This document shows, piece by piece, positions 1-5,380 of a DNA stretch of 6,939 bases; position 1 is the first letter of the stretch; each line of letters opens with the position of its first letter. Origin of the DNA: Acidobacteria bacterium UBA7540 (GTDB taxonomy: Bacteria > Acidobacteriota > Terriglobia > UBA7540); the NCBI GenBank assembly GCA_002478145.1, contig DLMI01000142.1, positions 1-6,939 of the forward strand, given 5' to 3'. The position numbers and the translations under genes were made by a program. Under the pieces are notes generated by a model. The model did not search any database. It was given only the letters and a program-made list of their open reading frames with translations, and had not been told where the DNA came from.

Positions 1-10
1 AGAGATTGGC

Positions 11-42
11 CGGTTATGTCGCCTACACGTAGAAGCGACCCG
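11..42. other. Imperfect hairpin in otherwise unassigned left flank
   Basis: Nested complementary arms are visible: CGG (11-13) with CCG (40-42), GTCGC (18-22) with GCGAC (35-39), and CTA (23-25) with TAG (30-32), leaving a CACG loop. Bulges TTAT (14-17) and AA (33-34) interrupt the stem. TGGCC (7-11) and GGCCA (54-58) could extend it. No T-run follows, so it is not a clear terminator. Apart from this, I recognise no gene or RNA in positions 1-236. The role is unknown. Confidence 0.3.
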
Positions 43-55
43 TTGACGTGACTGG

Positions 56-70
56 CCAGAAACGGGGTTC
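56..70 (+). repeat. 15-bp direct repeat, copy 1
   Basis: CCAGAAACGGGGTTC occurs here and again, exactly, at 2180-2194. The two copies lie on either side of the S1-domain gene and its promoter. The flanking bases do not match. The function is unknown and chance is possible. Confidence 0.4.
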
Positions 71-236
71 GCGGCCTCGAAAGAGACTTCGGGGGAGTCA
101 GGGATTGGACTTCCACGAGTAGGCCGTTATACGGGCGCTAAGCCTCCGGGAATCTGACCGACGGGCTAAAGAAGATATAAAAACCCCGCAATGAACGATT
201 CTCCGATGATCCAAAATGCCATGGATAGGCGCTGGC

Positions 237-440
237 TTATTCGGATCGCCGCGCGCGTATGGGTTCGATACTCGCTGCCCGTTTGGCCGGCAGCAGGGTG
301 GCTGCGGCGATAAGGGCGATGAGTACTGCACCTGTGATGAATTAGGTTCGAACATCGAGGGGGGATATTCCGAACAACATGCTCTGCATGGCCTGTGCAG
401 CCACAATAGCTCCTGTTATACCGAATGCGGCGCCGGAATC
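237..440 (-). pseudogene. C-terminal remnant of a MacB/FtsX-type (ADOP-like) permease
   Basis: Read on the minus strand from 440 to a TAA at 239-237, one frame gives the typical end of an FtsX/MacB-type permease. It has a Gly/Ala-rich helix, then SMLFGISPLDVRT, then a hydrophobic helix (TGAVLIALIAAATLL), then PAKRAASIEPIRA and the stop. The family end is normally SLLFGVSPLDP..F, a last transmembrane helix, then LPARRAARVDPMxALR. A TAA at 344-342 interrupts the frame between the LDVRT segment and the last helix, 35 codons before the terminal stop. Upstream of about 440 the similarity fades, so most of the roughly 400- to 800-residue protein is absent. Such permeases are usually efflux components or, in Acidobacteria, orphan duplicated permeases. 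This copy is a decayed fragment. The family call rests on motif recognition alone. Confidence 0.62.
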
Positions 441-496
441 GACTTGGTTGCTGCAGGCAGGCTGTTGAGTTCGGTCTTCTTATGATTTGATCCTGC

Positions 497-505
497 TGGT
501 ACAAT
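497..505 (+). promoter_or_regulatory. Extended -10 promoter for the S1-domain gene
   Basis: TGGTACAAT combines an extended -10 element (TGN) with TACAAT, one mismatch from TATAAT. The -35 region is poor: TTCTTA at 477-482 has a 17-bp spacer but only three matches, which is acceptable for an extended -10 promoter. Transcription would start near 512, giving a leader of about 70 nt before the GTG at 582. Confidence 0.42.
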
Positions 506-581
506 CGCTGGGTGTCCGTTCGTGCGCGCGCGAGGGAAGGAGCGCCGGCGGGCGAAGCCCAATCATGACGAGGAGTGTGCC

Positions 582-2015
582 GTGAGTGATCACGAGGAAG
601 ACTTTGCCGCGATGTTCGAGGCTTCGACCCAGGCCAAGCGCCTCGATCAAGGCGAACTCGTTGAGGGCAGGATCGTCGCCATCGGCCCGGAGGTGGCGTT
701 AGTCGACGTTGGTCGCAAGGGTGAGGCGGTAATGGATATCGCCGAACTGAAGAACGCCGACGGCGAGATCGAGGTCGCGCTGGGCGATCGCGTTCAGGCG
801 ATGGTGGTATCGACGTCAGGTGGGCTGACGCTCTCCCGAAGGCTGGCGGGAGCGGCCGCGAGCGATGGGCAGTTCGAAGTCGCCTTTCAAAGCGGCCTGC
901 CGGTGGAAGGGAAGGTCGAACGGGAGGTAAAGGGCGGCTACGAGGTGCGCATCGGCCGGCGCCGCGCGTTCTGCCCGATTTCCCAGATCGACGTCCGCGG
1001 CGCAGACACGTCGGCGCACGTAGGGCATGTCTACCAATTCCGGATCATCGAGTATAAGGAAGGCGGCTCGAACATCGTCGTCGCCCGTCGCCCGCTCCTC
1101 GAGGACGAGCAGCGGGCGAACGCCGCCAAGGTCCGCGACAAGATCGTCCCCGGTGCAGTCATGACCGGCCGTGTCACCTCCGTCCGCGAGTTCGGCGCGT
1201 TCGTCGATCTCGGCGCAGGTGTCCAGGGGCTGCTCCACGTGTCCGAGATGGCGTGGTCCCGCGTGTCGACCCCTTCGGAGATCGTCAAAGCGGGCGAGGA
1301 GATCACGGTCAAGGTCCTGCGCGTGGACGAGGAAAAGCAGAAGATATCGCTCGGGTTGAAGCAGCTCTCTGCCGACCCATGGTCGAGAGTGCGCGACGGG
1401 TACGAAGTAGGCCAGATGCGGCCTGGCCGCGTCACGCGCGTCGCGAAGTTCGGCGCGTTCGTGGAGCTCGAGCCGGGCATCGAGGCGCTGGCCCATGCTT
1501 CCACGTTCGTGCCGACCGGACGATCGGGAGGCTGGTCGGGTCAGGTCGCTCCCGGGATGACGGGCACATTCGAGATTCTAGCCATCGACCTCGAGCAGAA
1601 ACGGATCGGCGTGGCGCTCGTTCAGGAAGCCTGGGCGCGGGCCGAGGGGGCTACGGGAGCCCGGCTTGGCATCGTTCCGGGCGCGCGCCTGACGGGAAAG
1701 GTCGAGCGACACGAGAACTTCGGCGTGTTCGTCTTCCTGGCCCCCGGGCGTACCGGTGTCATCCCGTTGAGCGAAACCGGCATCGCGAAGGAAGGCGATC
1801 TCCAGCGAGCCTTTCCGGTCGGGGCGGACGTCGAGGTCATCGTGCTGGAAGTCGATCCCTCAGGTCGGCGCATCCGCCTGAGCGCGAAGGCAGTTATGGA
1901 AGCGCGCGAGGCCGAGGAAGTGCGCGAGTGGGCGGAGCGCAATGCTCCTCCCGCCGAGGGCTTCGGGACACTCGCCGACAAACTGCGCTCGGCGCTCAAG
2001 TCGCAAGAGAAGTGA
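582..2015 (+). CDS. S1 RNA-binding domain protein (30S ribosomal protein S1-like), five repeats
   Basis: This is a 477-residue cytoplasmic protein built almost wholly of OB-fold S1 repeats, which bind single-stranded RNA. By eye they lie at about residues 24-86, 105-170, 190-262, 277-346 and 365-435. Repeats 3, 4 and 5 carry the clearest motifs: REFGAFVDLG...GLLHVSEM, AKFGAFVELEPGIEALAHAS and ENFGVFVFLAPGRTGVIPLSE. Housekeeping ribosomal S1 has four to six repeats, so this could be a short S1 or a paralogue acting in translation or mRNA handling. I recall close homologues annotated as 30S ribosomal protein S1 in Acidobacteriota and withhold the rpsA symbol. The GTG at 582 is chosen because GAGGAG (569-574) lies seven bases upstream. 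The frame stays open to a GTG at 522, but that extension is a basic, low-complexity stretch. The gene is visibly GC-rich. It is apparently monocistronic, preceded by an extended -10 promoter and followed by a gene-free gap. Confidence 0.9.
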   Translation: MSDHEEDFAAMFEASTQAKRLDQGELVEGRIVAIGPEVALVDVGRKGEAVMDIAELKNADGEIEVALGDRVQAMVVSTSGGLTLSRRLAGAAASDGQFEVAFQSGLPVEGKVEREVKGGYEVRIGRRRAFCPISQIDVRGADTSAHVGHVYQFRIIEYKEGGSNIVVARRPLLEDEQRANAAKVRDKIVPGAVMTGRVTSVREFGAFVDLGAGVQGLLHVSEMAWSRVSTPSEIVKAGEEITVKVLRVDEEKQKISLGLKQLSADPWSRVRDGYEVGQMRPGRVTRVAKFGAFVELEPGIEALAHASTFVPTGRSGGWSGQVAPGMTGTFEILAIDLEQKRIGVALVQEAWARAEGATGARLGIVPGARLTGKVERHENFGVFVFLAPGRTGVIPLSETGIAKEGDLQRAFPVGADVEVIVLEVDPSGRRIRLSAKAVMEAREAEEVREWAERNAPPAEGFGTLADKLRSALKSQEK

Positions 2016-2179
2016 CACTCTCACCGTCCCGCCTCTTGGTGCTTCCGCCATCCAGTGTTGGTACGCCGCCCTTGGAAGGCGCATATTCTCAATCCTGGCC
2101 AAAATGGCCGAGTCGAATAATGCTATTGTGACCACGATCCGGTTCTCACTGGACGTGTCGTCGGCAACTCGGAAGCTAT

Positions 2180-2194
2180 CCAGAAACGGGGTTC
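2180..2194 (+). repeat. 15-bp direct repeat, copy 2
   Basis: Exact second copy of CCAGAAACGGGGTTC (first at 56-70), here 165 bp past the stop of the S1-domain gene. It may be a binding site or a trace of duplication, or it may be chance. Confidence 0.4.
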
Positions 2195-2241
2195 TGGGAA
2201 GTCGGCAAGGCAACGTACCGGTGTCACTCGCATGTGTAAAC

Positions 2242-2278
2242 GCGACGCTTGTCGCAATGGCCCCGCTGCGTAGGGGGC
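2242..2278. terminator. Twin hairpins, weak terminator candidate between convergent genes
   Basis: Two hairpins lie back to back: GCGAC-GCTT-GTCGC (2242-2255), then GCCCC (2260-2264) with GGGGC (2274-2278). They sit between two converging genes, where a bidirectional terminator would be expected. Neither strand has a convincing U-run; the plus strand continues ACGTTTATT. Factor-dependent termination or no role at all is equally possible. Confidence 0.25.
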
Positions 2279-2500
2279 ACGTTTATTGTCCAATTTCATC
2301 GATGACGAGCCGATAGCAGCGCTGTCCATCAAGTGGTCTCCAACGCGGGTTTTGAGGTTCTCCGAATCTGGACATACAGAACGAAACACGCACCCCTTCC
2401 GCATCGAAGGAGTTAGAGCCGCTGCGCGGAAGCAAGAAGTTCGAATCCTGGAGAAGATAAGGGTGGGTCGTTCGAATGTAGGCACCGCAGAGGGAATCCG

Positions 2501-2944
2501 TTAGAAAGGTATGTCCTCCTCAGTGCTCTCGCTTCCCGGCCCGTTGAAGGGATTCTCGCTTTCGTCGACCGGTTCCGAGGATTTCGAGGGTTCTGCGGCC
2601 TTGGCTCCGTGTCCGTTCTTTGATGGCCCCAGGAACCTGAGCGTGGTGACAACTACCTCTGTCACGTTGCGCTTCTGGCCCTCGCGATCCTCGTAACTCC
2701 GTAACTGGAGTCTCCCTTCAACGTACAGGAATTTCCCCTTGCCCACGAATTCGCCTGCAATTTCCGCCCATCGCCGCCAAGCGACACAGCGGATCCAGAG
2801 CGTACTGGTCTTCTTCTCTCCGTCGCCGTTCTTGTAAGTCTCCTTCACCGCCAGAGAGAAGTTTGCCACCGCTATGCCGCCTGGAGTGAACTTCATTTCG
2901 CTGTCGGCACCAACGTATCCAATGAGCATCACCTTGTTCAACAT
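2501..2944 (-). CDS. ssb: Single-stranded DNA-binding protein (SSB)
   Basis: This 147-residue protein is of standard bacterial SSB size. It should bind and protect single-stranded DNA as a tetramer and recruit repair and replication enzymes. The OB-fold covers about residues 1-108: MLNKVMLIGYVGAD start, PGGIAVANFSLAV, then LWIRCVAWRRWAEIAGEFVGKG, where Trp50 aligns with the DNA-stacking Trp54 of E. coli SSB, then KFLYVEGRLQLRSYED. A Ser/Pro/Glu-rich linker (about 109-140) leads to the acidic tip EEDIPF, the protein-interaction peptide, so the protein looks intact. The ATG at 2944 is fixed by the family N-terminus, although the frame is open further upstream. The start has no adjacent Shine-Dalgarno; the strong one lies 54 bases upstream, beyond a hairpin. 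It probably follows the 76-codon gene in one transcript. With less GC-rich neighbours and a tRNA scar nearby, it is more likely an island-borne SSB than the housekeeping copy. Confidence 0.95.
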   Translation of the reverse strand: MLNKVMLIGYVGADSEMKFTPGGIAVANFSLAVKETYKNGDGEKKTSTLWIRCVAWRRWAEIAGEFVGKGKFLYVEGRLQLRSYEDREGQKRNVTEVVVTTLRFLGPSKNGHGAKAAEPSKSSEPVDESENPFNGPGSESTEEDIPF

Positions 2945-2994
2945 AATGTGTACCGTGGGACGTACAGGCTGGAGCGAGCCTGTTCGTCCCTCAC
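2938..2994 (-). CDS. Possible 18-residue leader peptide overlapping the ssb start
   Basis: A GTG at 2994 opens a short frame that reads MRDEQARSSLYVPRYTLC and stops at TGA (2940-2938). It overlaps the ssb ATG (2944) in another frame, in the sequence TTATGTTGA. The strong AGGAGG at 3003-2998 lies three bases before this GTG, a short but usable spacing, whereas ssb itself has no good Shine-Dalgarno. Ribosomes ending here would stop on the ssb start, the geometry of translational coupling. The peptide resembles nothing I know, and the open frame could be fortuitous. Confidence 0.33.
   Translation of the reverse strand: MRDEQARSSLYVPRYTLC
2957..2990 (-). promoter_or_regulatory. Long hairpin in the ssb leader
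   Basis: On the ssb mRNA the arms are GGGACG-A-ACAGGCT and AGCCTGT-A-CGTCCC around the loop CGCTCC. That gives 13 base pairs plus one A-A mismatch, all in one 34-nt block. It starts seven bases after AGGAGG and ends 12 bases before the ssb ATG. Lacking a U-run, it is not a typical intrinsic terminator. It could bring the distant Shine-Dalgarno nearer the ATG, as reported for phage T4 gene 38, control read-through of the leader ORF, or bind a regulator. The pairing is seen directly; the function is inferred. Confidence 0.6.
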
Positions 2995-2997
2995 GTT

Positions 2998-3003
2998 CCT
3001 CCT
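2998..3003 (-). promoter_or_regulatory. Strong, oddly placed Shine-Dalgarno AGGAGG upstream of ssb
   Basis: The mRNA reads AAAAGGAGGAACGTG. This is the best ribosome-binding site in the ssb leader, but it lies 53 bases before the ssb ATG. In the ssb frame no ATG, GTG or TTG falls within reach of it. Its nearest start is the GTG of the leader ORF at 2994. Confidence 0.6.
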
Positions 3004-3045
3004 TTTGTTTTGCATGGTTCGAATCTGGTGCGCGGGCTGACAAAG

Positions 3046-3276
3046 TCAGTCCACATCGAACTGAAACTTGCGGCCTACTAGATTGCCAGCCAAAAGGTCC
3101 ATTTGGGCAGCTACCTTAGCCGTGCCTTCTCGCACACGGGCACGAATCAGTGACATGTTCCGCAGGGCATCCGTGCTTACTCCCTCAAGTAGGCCTCGCG
3201 CCTTCTGGACCTGCTCCTTCAACTCCTGATCGTCCACCACGTTCCAAAAGTCAAATGCAGATCCCAAGACGTCCAA
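3046..3276 (-). CDS. Small protein of unknown function upstream of ssb
   Basis: This 76-codon frame lies on the same strand as ssb, with 101 bases between its stop and the ssb ATG. I do not recognise it. It is mostly helical in appearance, with alternating acidic and basic residues (DDQELKEQVQKARGLLEG, then MSLIRARVREGTAKVAAQMDLL), no transmembrane segment and no cysteine. The start is taken as TTG at 3276, the first possible start after an in-frame stop near 3321. GGAA about nine bases upstream is a weak Shine-Dalgarno. A GTG at about 3240 would give a shorter form. Codon use looks like that of its neighbours, which supports a real gene. It may form an operon with ssb and could be a small DNA-metabolism or regulatory protein, but no function can be assigned. 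A hairpin (CTGAC-TTT-GTCAG on the mRNA, 3049-3037) covers its stop codon. Confidence 0.55.
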   Translation of the reverse strand: MDVLGSAFDFWNVVDDQELKEQVQKARGLLEGVSTDALRNMSLIRARVREGTAKVAAQMDLLAGNLVGRKFQFDVD

Positions 3277-3370
3277 TTTATTGATTCCATGTCTACTTGT
3301 GGAAGAATCGTTTAGGACTACTCAGAGCTCATTTGACGGAAACGAACCGGCTGGCTATCCTGCACTCGGC
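3277..3370. promoter_or_regulatory. Divergent intergenic region between the ssb unit and the J-like operon
   Basis: These 94 bases separate genes transcribed away from each other, so promoters for both are expected here. On the plus strand TTGATT (3281-3286) is followed 16 bases later by AAGAAT (3303-3308), a poor match. No convincing minus-strand promoter or operator palindrome is visible. Confidence 0.35.
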
Positions 3371-4927
3371 ATGGAAACAGGTACTCGAGCCGAGAGTCTC
3401 AACGTAAAAGTGATCCTCAGTCGCGTGGTCTCGGAAGCTATGCGGGAAGGCGAAAAGACGGTCTGTCACTTCAACGAAGGTGGCAGTATCCTCCTCTCCA
3501 ACTTCCTGGGCGCACTTATTCGCCCCGGCGACGAAATCACTTTCCCTGTAACCATCGATTCCGCCGGGGCAGGAACCGAAATCTGCATCCGCAAGACCTC
3601 ATCCTCCGGACGGAGTCTTGATCTCTACCAGGCTCCCATCAGTTATGCCGCGCAGCCCAAAGCCGATAAGCGTGAGCGACTTTACGTGCGAGCCGAGGTT
3701 CCATCGGGCCGACTGGGCATTTCCTCCATCCATCTACCCTGCGAGGTGGTGCGCGATTACTTCTACGTCACCACGCGGAGACAGCCCTGGCAACGACAGA
3801 CGAGCCTGTATGATGCTCTGCGGATCACTCCCACCGCCTCTCTCGCTGAGCTGCGAGTAGCCTTCAGCCTCAGACAATTGGAGCTCCGCGCTGCCGGCGC
3901 TTCCAACCGCGACAGCGCTACGTTGGAGCGGGCCTTCAACATCCTGGCGCAACCTGAACTAAGGGCTTGCTACGACTCGCTGCTCGAGGATTCCTCGGCG
4001 CCGGCACTCTTTCCGTATGGGGGCTTCGGTTCGATTTTGGTCGCCGGAGACCGCTCTCGTGATGGCCAGACGCTCTTCGCGACCCAAATCCTGTCTTTCC
4101 AGCCCGAGCACCGGGAGCGCCGGTTCCACGCACCGTTGCGGAATTTTGACTTTTACAAGGAGCATGCCATCTACCGCGATGTCCGGCGGAAACTCGAGGT
4201 CACACTCGACCAATCAGTCATGCCAATTGCTTGGGACGCGACATGGAACCAGTGGAGACACCTGCTGGTGGCCAAGGTCGAGTTGCAGGGAACGTTCGTC
4301 CAGACGGGCAAGTATCGTCACCGGAATAGTCAGTGGACCCTGGTCATGTGGGAGACCGCTTTGCCGAGCCGCATCCACGTGAAGGTTCCTGCCAACATCG
4401 CCAAGCAAATTGAAACAGCCCGTGGGAGCTACCATCGGTTTGGGGAGTTTTCCGACGCCCTGGGCCAAATTCGTGCCCGCATCGAGCTCGAGCCGATGGA
4501 AAGGGAACAACTGCGCAGTCTCTGTTGGGACCTCGGTATCCCTGGGGACTTTGATATCGCCCAAATCACCTGGAAGCCGGATTACGACCAGTCATACTAC
4601 CGCCAGCTCTGCCGGCGGTCGCGACGCCTGTACTTATACCGTGATGAGTACATCTTCGACACCTCGGGAGGGATCGCTGTCGAGACACCCCAACTGGGTC
4701 ACGCGACGTACCTGTTTTCCAAGCCCCAGAACATCGAAGCCTTCCTCGCTGCTTACACCGCCACCACGAAGGAGGCTATCCGACAGAATCGTGCCAACGT
4801 GGCGGAAAGGCTGGGATTCCTGGGGCGTGTCGTTCACGGATCTAACCCACGGATCTGGCTCCGGGCCATAACCGCACGGTTAGGCGAAGCAGCCGATTAC
4901 GCTCAGGTCGCATCCGAGGGAGAGTGA
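3371..4927 (+). CDS. Unknown 518-residue protein with a J-like domain lacking HPD
   Basis: I recognise only the middle of this protein. Residues about 145-205 read like a DnaJ J-domain: SLYDALRITPTASLAELRVAF, a helix, then a second helix ending LERAFNILAQPELRACYDSLL, matching the family's AYevLsdpekRarYD. Where the HPD tripeptide needed to stimulate DnaK should be, the sequence is RAAGAS (173-178), so it is unlikely to be a working co-chaperone. The N-terminal part (about 10-140) looks like a beta-rich domain. The C-terminal part (about 255-518) is rich in aromatic and basic residues (QWRHLLVAKVELQGTF, RRLYLYRDEYIFDTSGG, LGHATYLFSKPQN) and matches no family I know. There are no membrane segments or signal peptide. 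The ATG at 3371 is preferred as the first ATG, although it lacks a clear Shine-Dalgarno; a TTG at 3281 would add 30 residues of unconvincing sequence. Its end overlaps the possible GTG start of the next gene by four bases, so the two are probably co-translated and may act as a pair. Confidence 0.85.
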   Translation: METGTRAESLNVKVILSRVVSEAMREGEKTVCHFNEGGSILLSNFLGALIRPGDEITFPVTIDSAGAGTEICIRKTSSSGRSLDLYQAPISYAAQPKADKRERLYVRAEVPSGRLGISSIHLPCEVVRDYFYVTTRRQPWQRQTSLYDALRITPTASLAELRVAFSLRQLELRAAGASNRDSATLERAFNILAQPELRACYDSLLEDSSAPALFPYGGFGSILVAGDRSRDGQTLFATQILSFQPEHRERRFHAPLRNFDFYKEHAIYRDVRRKLEVTLDQSVMPIAWDATWNQWRHLLVAKVELQGTFVQTGKYRHRNSQWTLVMWETALPSRIHVKVPANIAKQIETARGSYHRFGEFSDALGQIRARIELEPMEREQLRSLCWDLGIPGDFDIAQITWKPDYDQSYYRQLCRRSRRLYLYRDEYIFDTSGGIAVETPQLGHATYLFSKPQNIEAFLAAYTATTKEAIRQNRANVAERLGFLGRVVHGSNPRIWLRAITARLGEAADYAQVASEGE

Positions 4928-4929
4928 GT

Positions 4930-5187
4930 ATGCAAAGCGAAACGATCACGAAGGCTGAAATCATTGCCCTTCTCGAAGGCCGACCGCAGGTGAGCCTCAA
5001 GGAGATCCATCAATTCATCCTGGACCTGGACGAACTGGATTACATCGAGTTCGTGTATCCTTCCGACCCTGACTTCGCCGAAGAACTTGACGAGCGCGCT
5101 GCTGAGGCCAAGGAAATGCTTGAGACCCAGATGGACATCGAGGTAACTCTTCGCGGGCTGGCCCTCGGCAAGATCAAGGTCCAATGA
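4930..5187 (+). CDS. Small acidic protein coupled to the J-like gene
   Basis: This 85-residue protein of unknown function is strongly acidic in its centre: LDLDELDYIEFVYPSDPDFAEELDERAAEAKEMLETQ. It starts with a helix-like stretch (KAEIIALLEGRPQVSLKEIHQFIL) and ends with a basic tip. There is no cysteine and no membrane segment. The ATG at 4930 is preferred because GAGGGA (4916-4921) lies eight bases upstream. A GTG at 4924, overlapping the TGA of the J-like gene as GTGA, would add two residues but sits too close to the same Shine-Dalgarno. Either start implies translational coupling, so it probably works with the J-like protein as a binding partner or inhibitor. The acidic surface would suit a DNA mimic or an adaptor, but that is speculation. 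Confidence 0.85.
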   Translation: MQSETITKAEIIALLEGRPQVSLKEIHQFILDLDELDYIEFVYPSDPDFAEELDERAAEAKEMLETQMDIEVTLRGLALGKIKVQ

Positions 5188-5226
5188 TGACCGCTTAGTA
5201 GGGGCCGGGGTCGCCCTAGACGTTCA

Positions 5227-5287
5227 CCCCTTACCGCTGCTCTTGCCTACAATCCACAAAACGCTTGATATTTGTGAGGGGCAAGAG
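5227..5287 (+). promoter_or_regulatory. Structured leader of the DUF1016 nuclease gene with two exclusive folds
   Basis: Fold A is a nested hairpin: CTCTTGCC (5240-5247) pairs with GGCAAGAG (5280-5287), and inside it CACAAA (5255-5260) pairs with TTTGTG (5271-5276). Fold B pairs CCCCTTAC (5227-5234) with GTGAGGGG (5274-5281), eight pairs with one G-U, and uses bases needed by both helices of fold A. Mutually exclusive folds upstream of a gene suggest attenuation or ligand-controlled expression. The same DNA could instead be an operator. A further hairpin TCTTCT/AGAAGA lies at 5294-5314. The pairings are seen directly; the regulation is inferred. Confidence 0.45.
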
Positions 5288-5294
5288 ACAGAAT
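5265..5294 (+). promoter_or_regulatory. Possible promoter for the DUF1016 nuclease gene
   Basis: TTGATA (5265-5270, five of six matches to TTGACA) and CAGAAT (5289-5294, four of six to TATAAT) are 18 bp apart. The elements overlap the inverted repeats at 5240-5287, so a repressor binding those repeats would block this promoter. If it is real, the nuclease can be expressed separately from the J-like operon. Confidence 0.3.
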
Positions 5295-5380
5295 CTTCTC
5301 CAGCCGTCAGAAGAGTTGTATTTGCTCTCGTGATCGGCTGCGACTTGCAATCTACCCACACGGGTCTGGAATCACTCCTC

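Larger units (their letters stand above)
2016..2500. other. 485-bp gene-free gap between the S1 gene and ssb
   Basis: The S1 gene (plus) and ssb (minus) converge on this gap. I find no reading frame that looks like protein and no complete RNA gene. It contains small hairpins: GGCCA/TGGCC at about 2097-2109, GCGAC/GTCGC at 2242-2255 and GCCCC/GGGGC at 2260-2278. It also holds the second copy of a 15-bp repeat (2180-2194) and GTTCGAAT motifs at 2439-2446 and 2470-2477. Composition falls from the GC-rich S1 gene toward the less GC-rich genes on the right. An island boundary could lie here, but no tRNA copy or recognisable repeat proves it. Confidence 0.5.

Noticed and set aside
522..581. Upstream GTG start for the S1-domain protein
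   Set aside because: The added 20 residues are basic and unlike the family N-terminus, and the GTG at 582 has GAGGAG at good spacing.
816..1999. Long open frames on the minus strand and in other plus frames across the S1 gene (such as 816-1496 minus and 1253-2131 plus)
   Set aside because: They are shadows of a GC-rich gene: Arg/Ala/Pro-rich translations with no family features, against a clear S1 protein in the real frame.
2390..2466. tRNA-like pattern on the plus strand (GTTAGAGC, then GTTCGAATC, with CACCC and GGGTG near the ends)
   Set aside because: The T stem and anticodon stem do not pair, and the acceptor pairing is imperfect. I could not build a cloverleaf. A decayed tRNA cannot be excluded.
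2123..2485. 120-codon minus-strand frame downstream of ssb
   Set aside because: The translation has no domain-like pattern, there is no convincing ribosome-binding site and the start is not in a sensible position.
3017..3025. GTTCGAATC in the ssb leader as a tRNA T-loop remnant or attachment site, matching 2439-2447
   Set aside because: Only nine bases match and neither copy has stem complementarity, so two copies flanking ssb are not enough to call an insertion site.
5243..5380. 46-residue N-terminal extension of the DUF1016 nuclease from a TTG
   Set aside because: There is no Shine-Dalgarno, the residues do not resemble the family, and the segment is occupied by inverted repeats.
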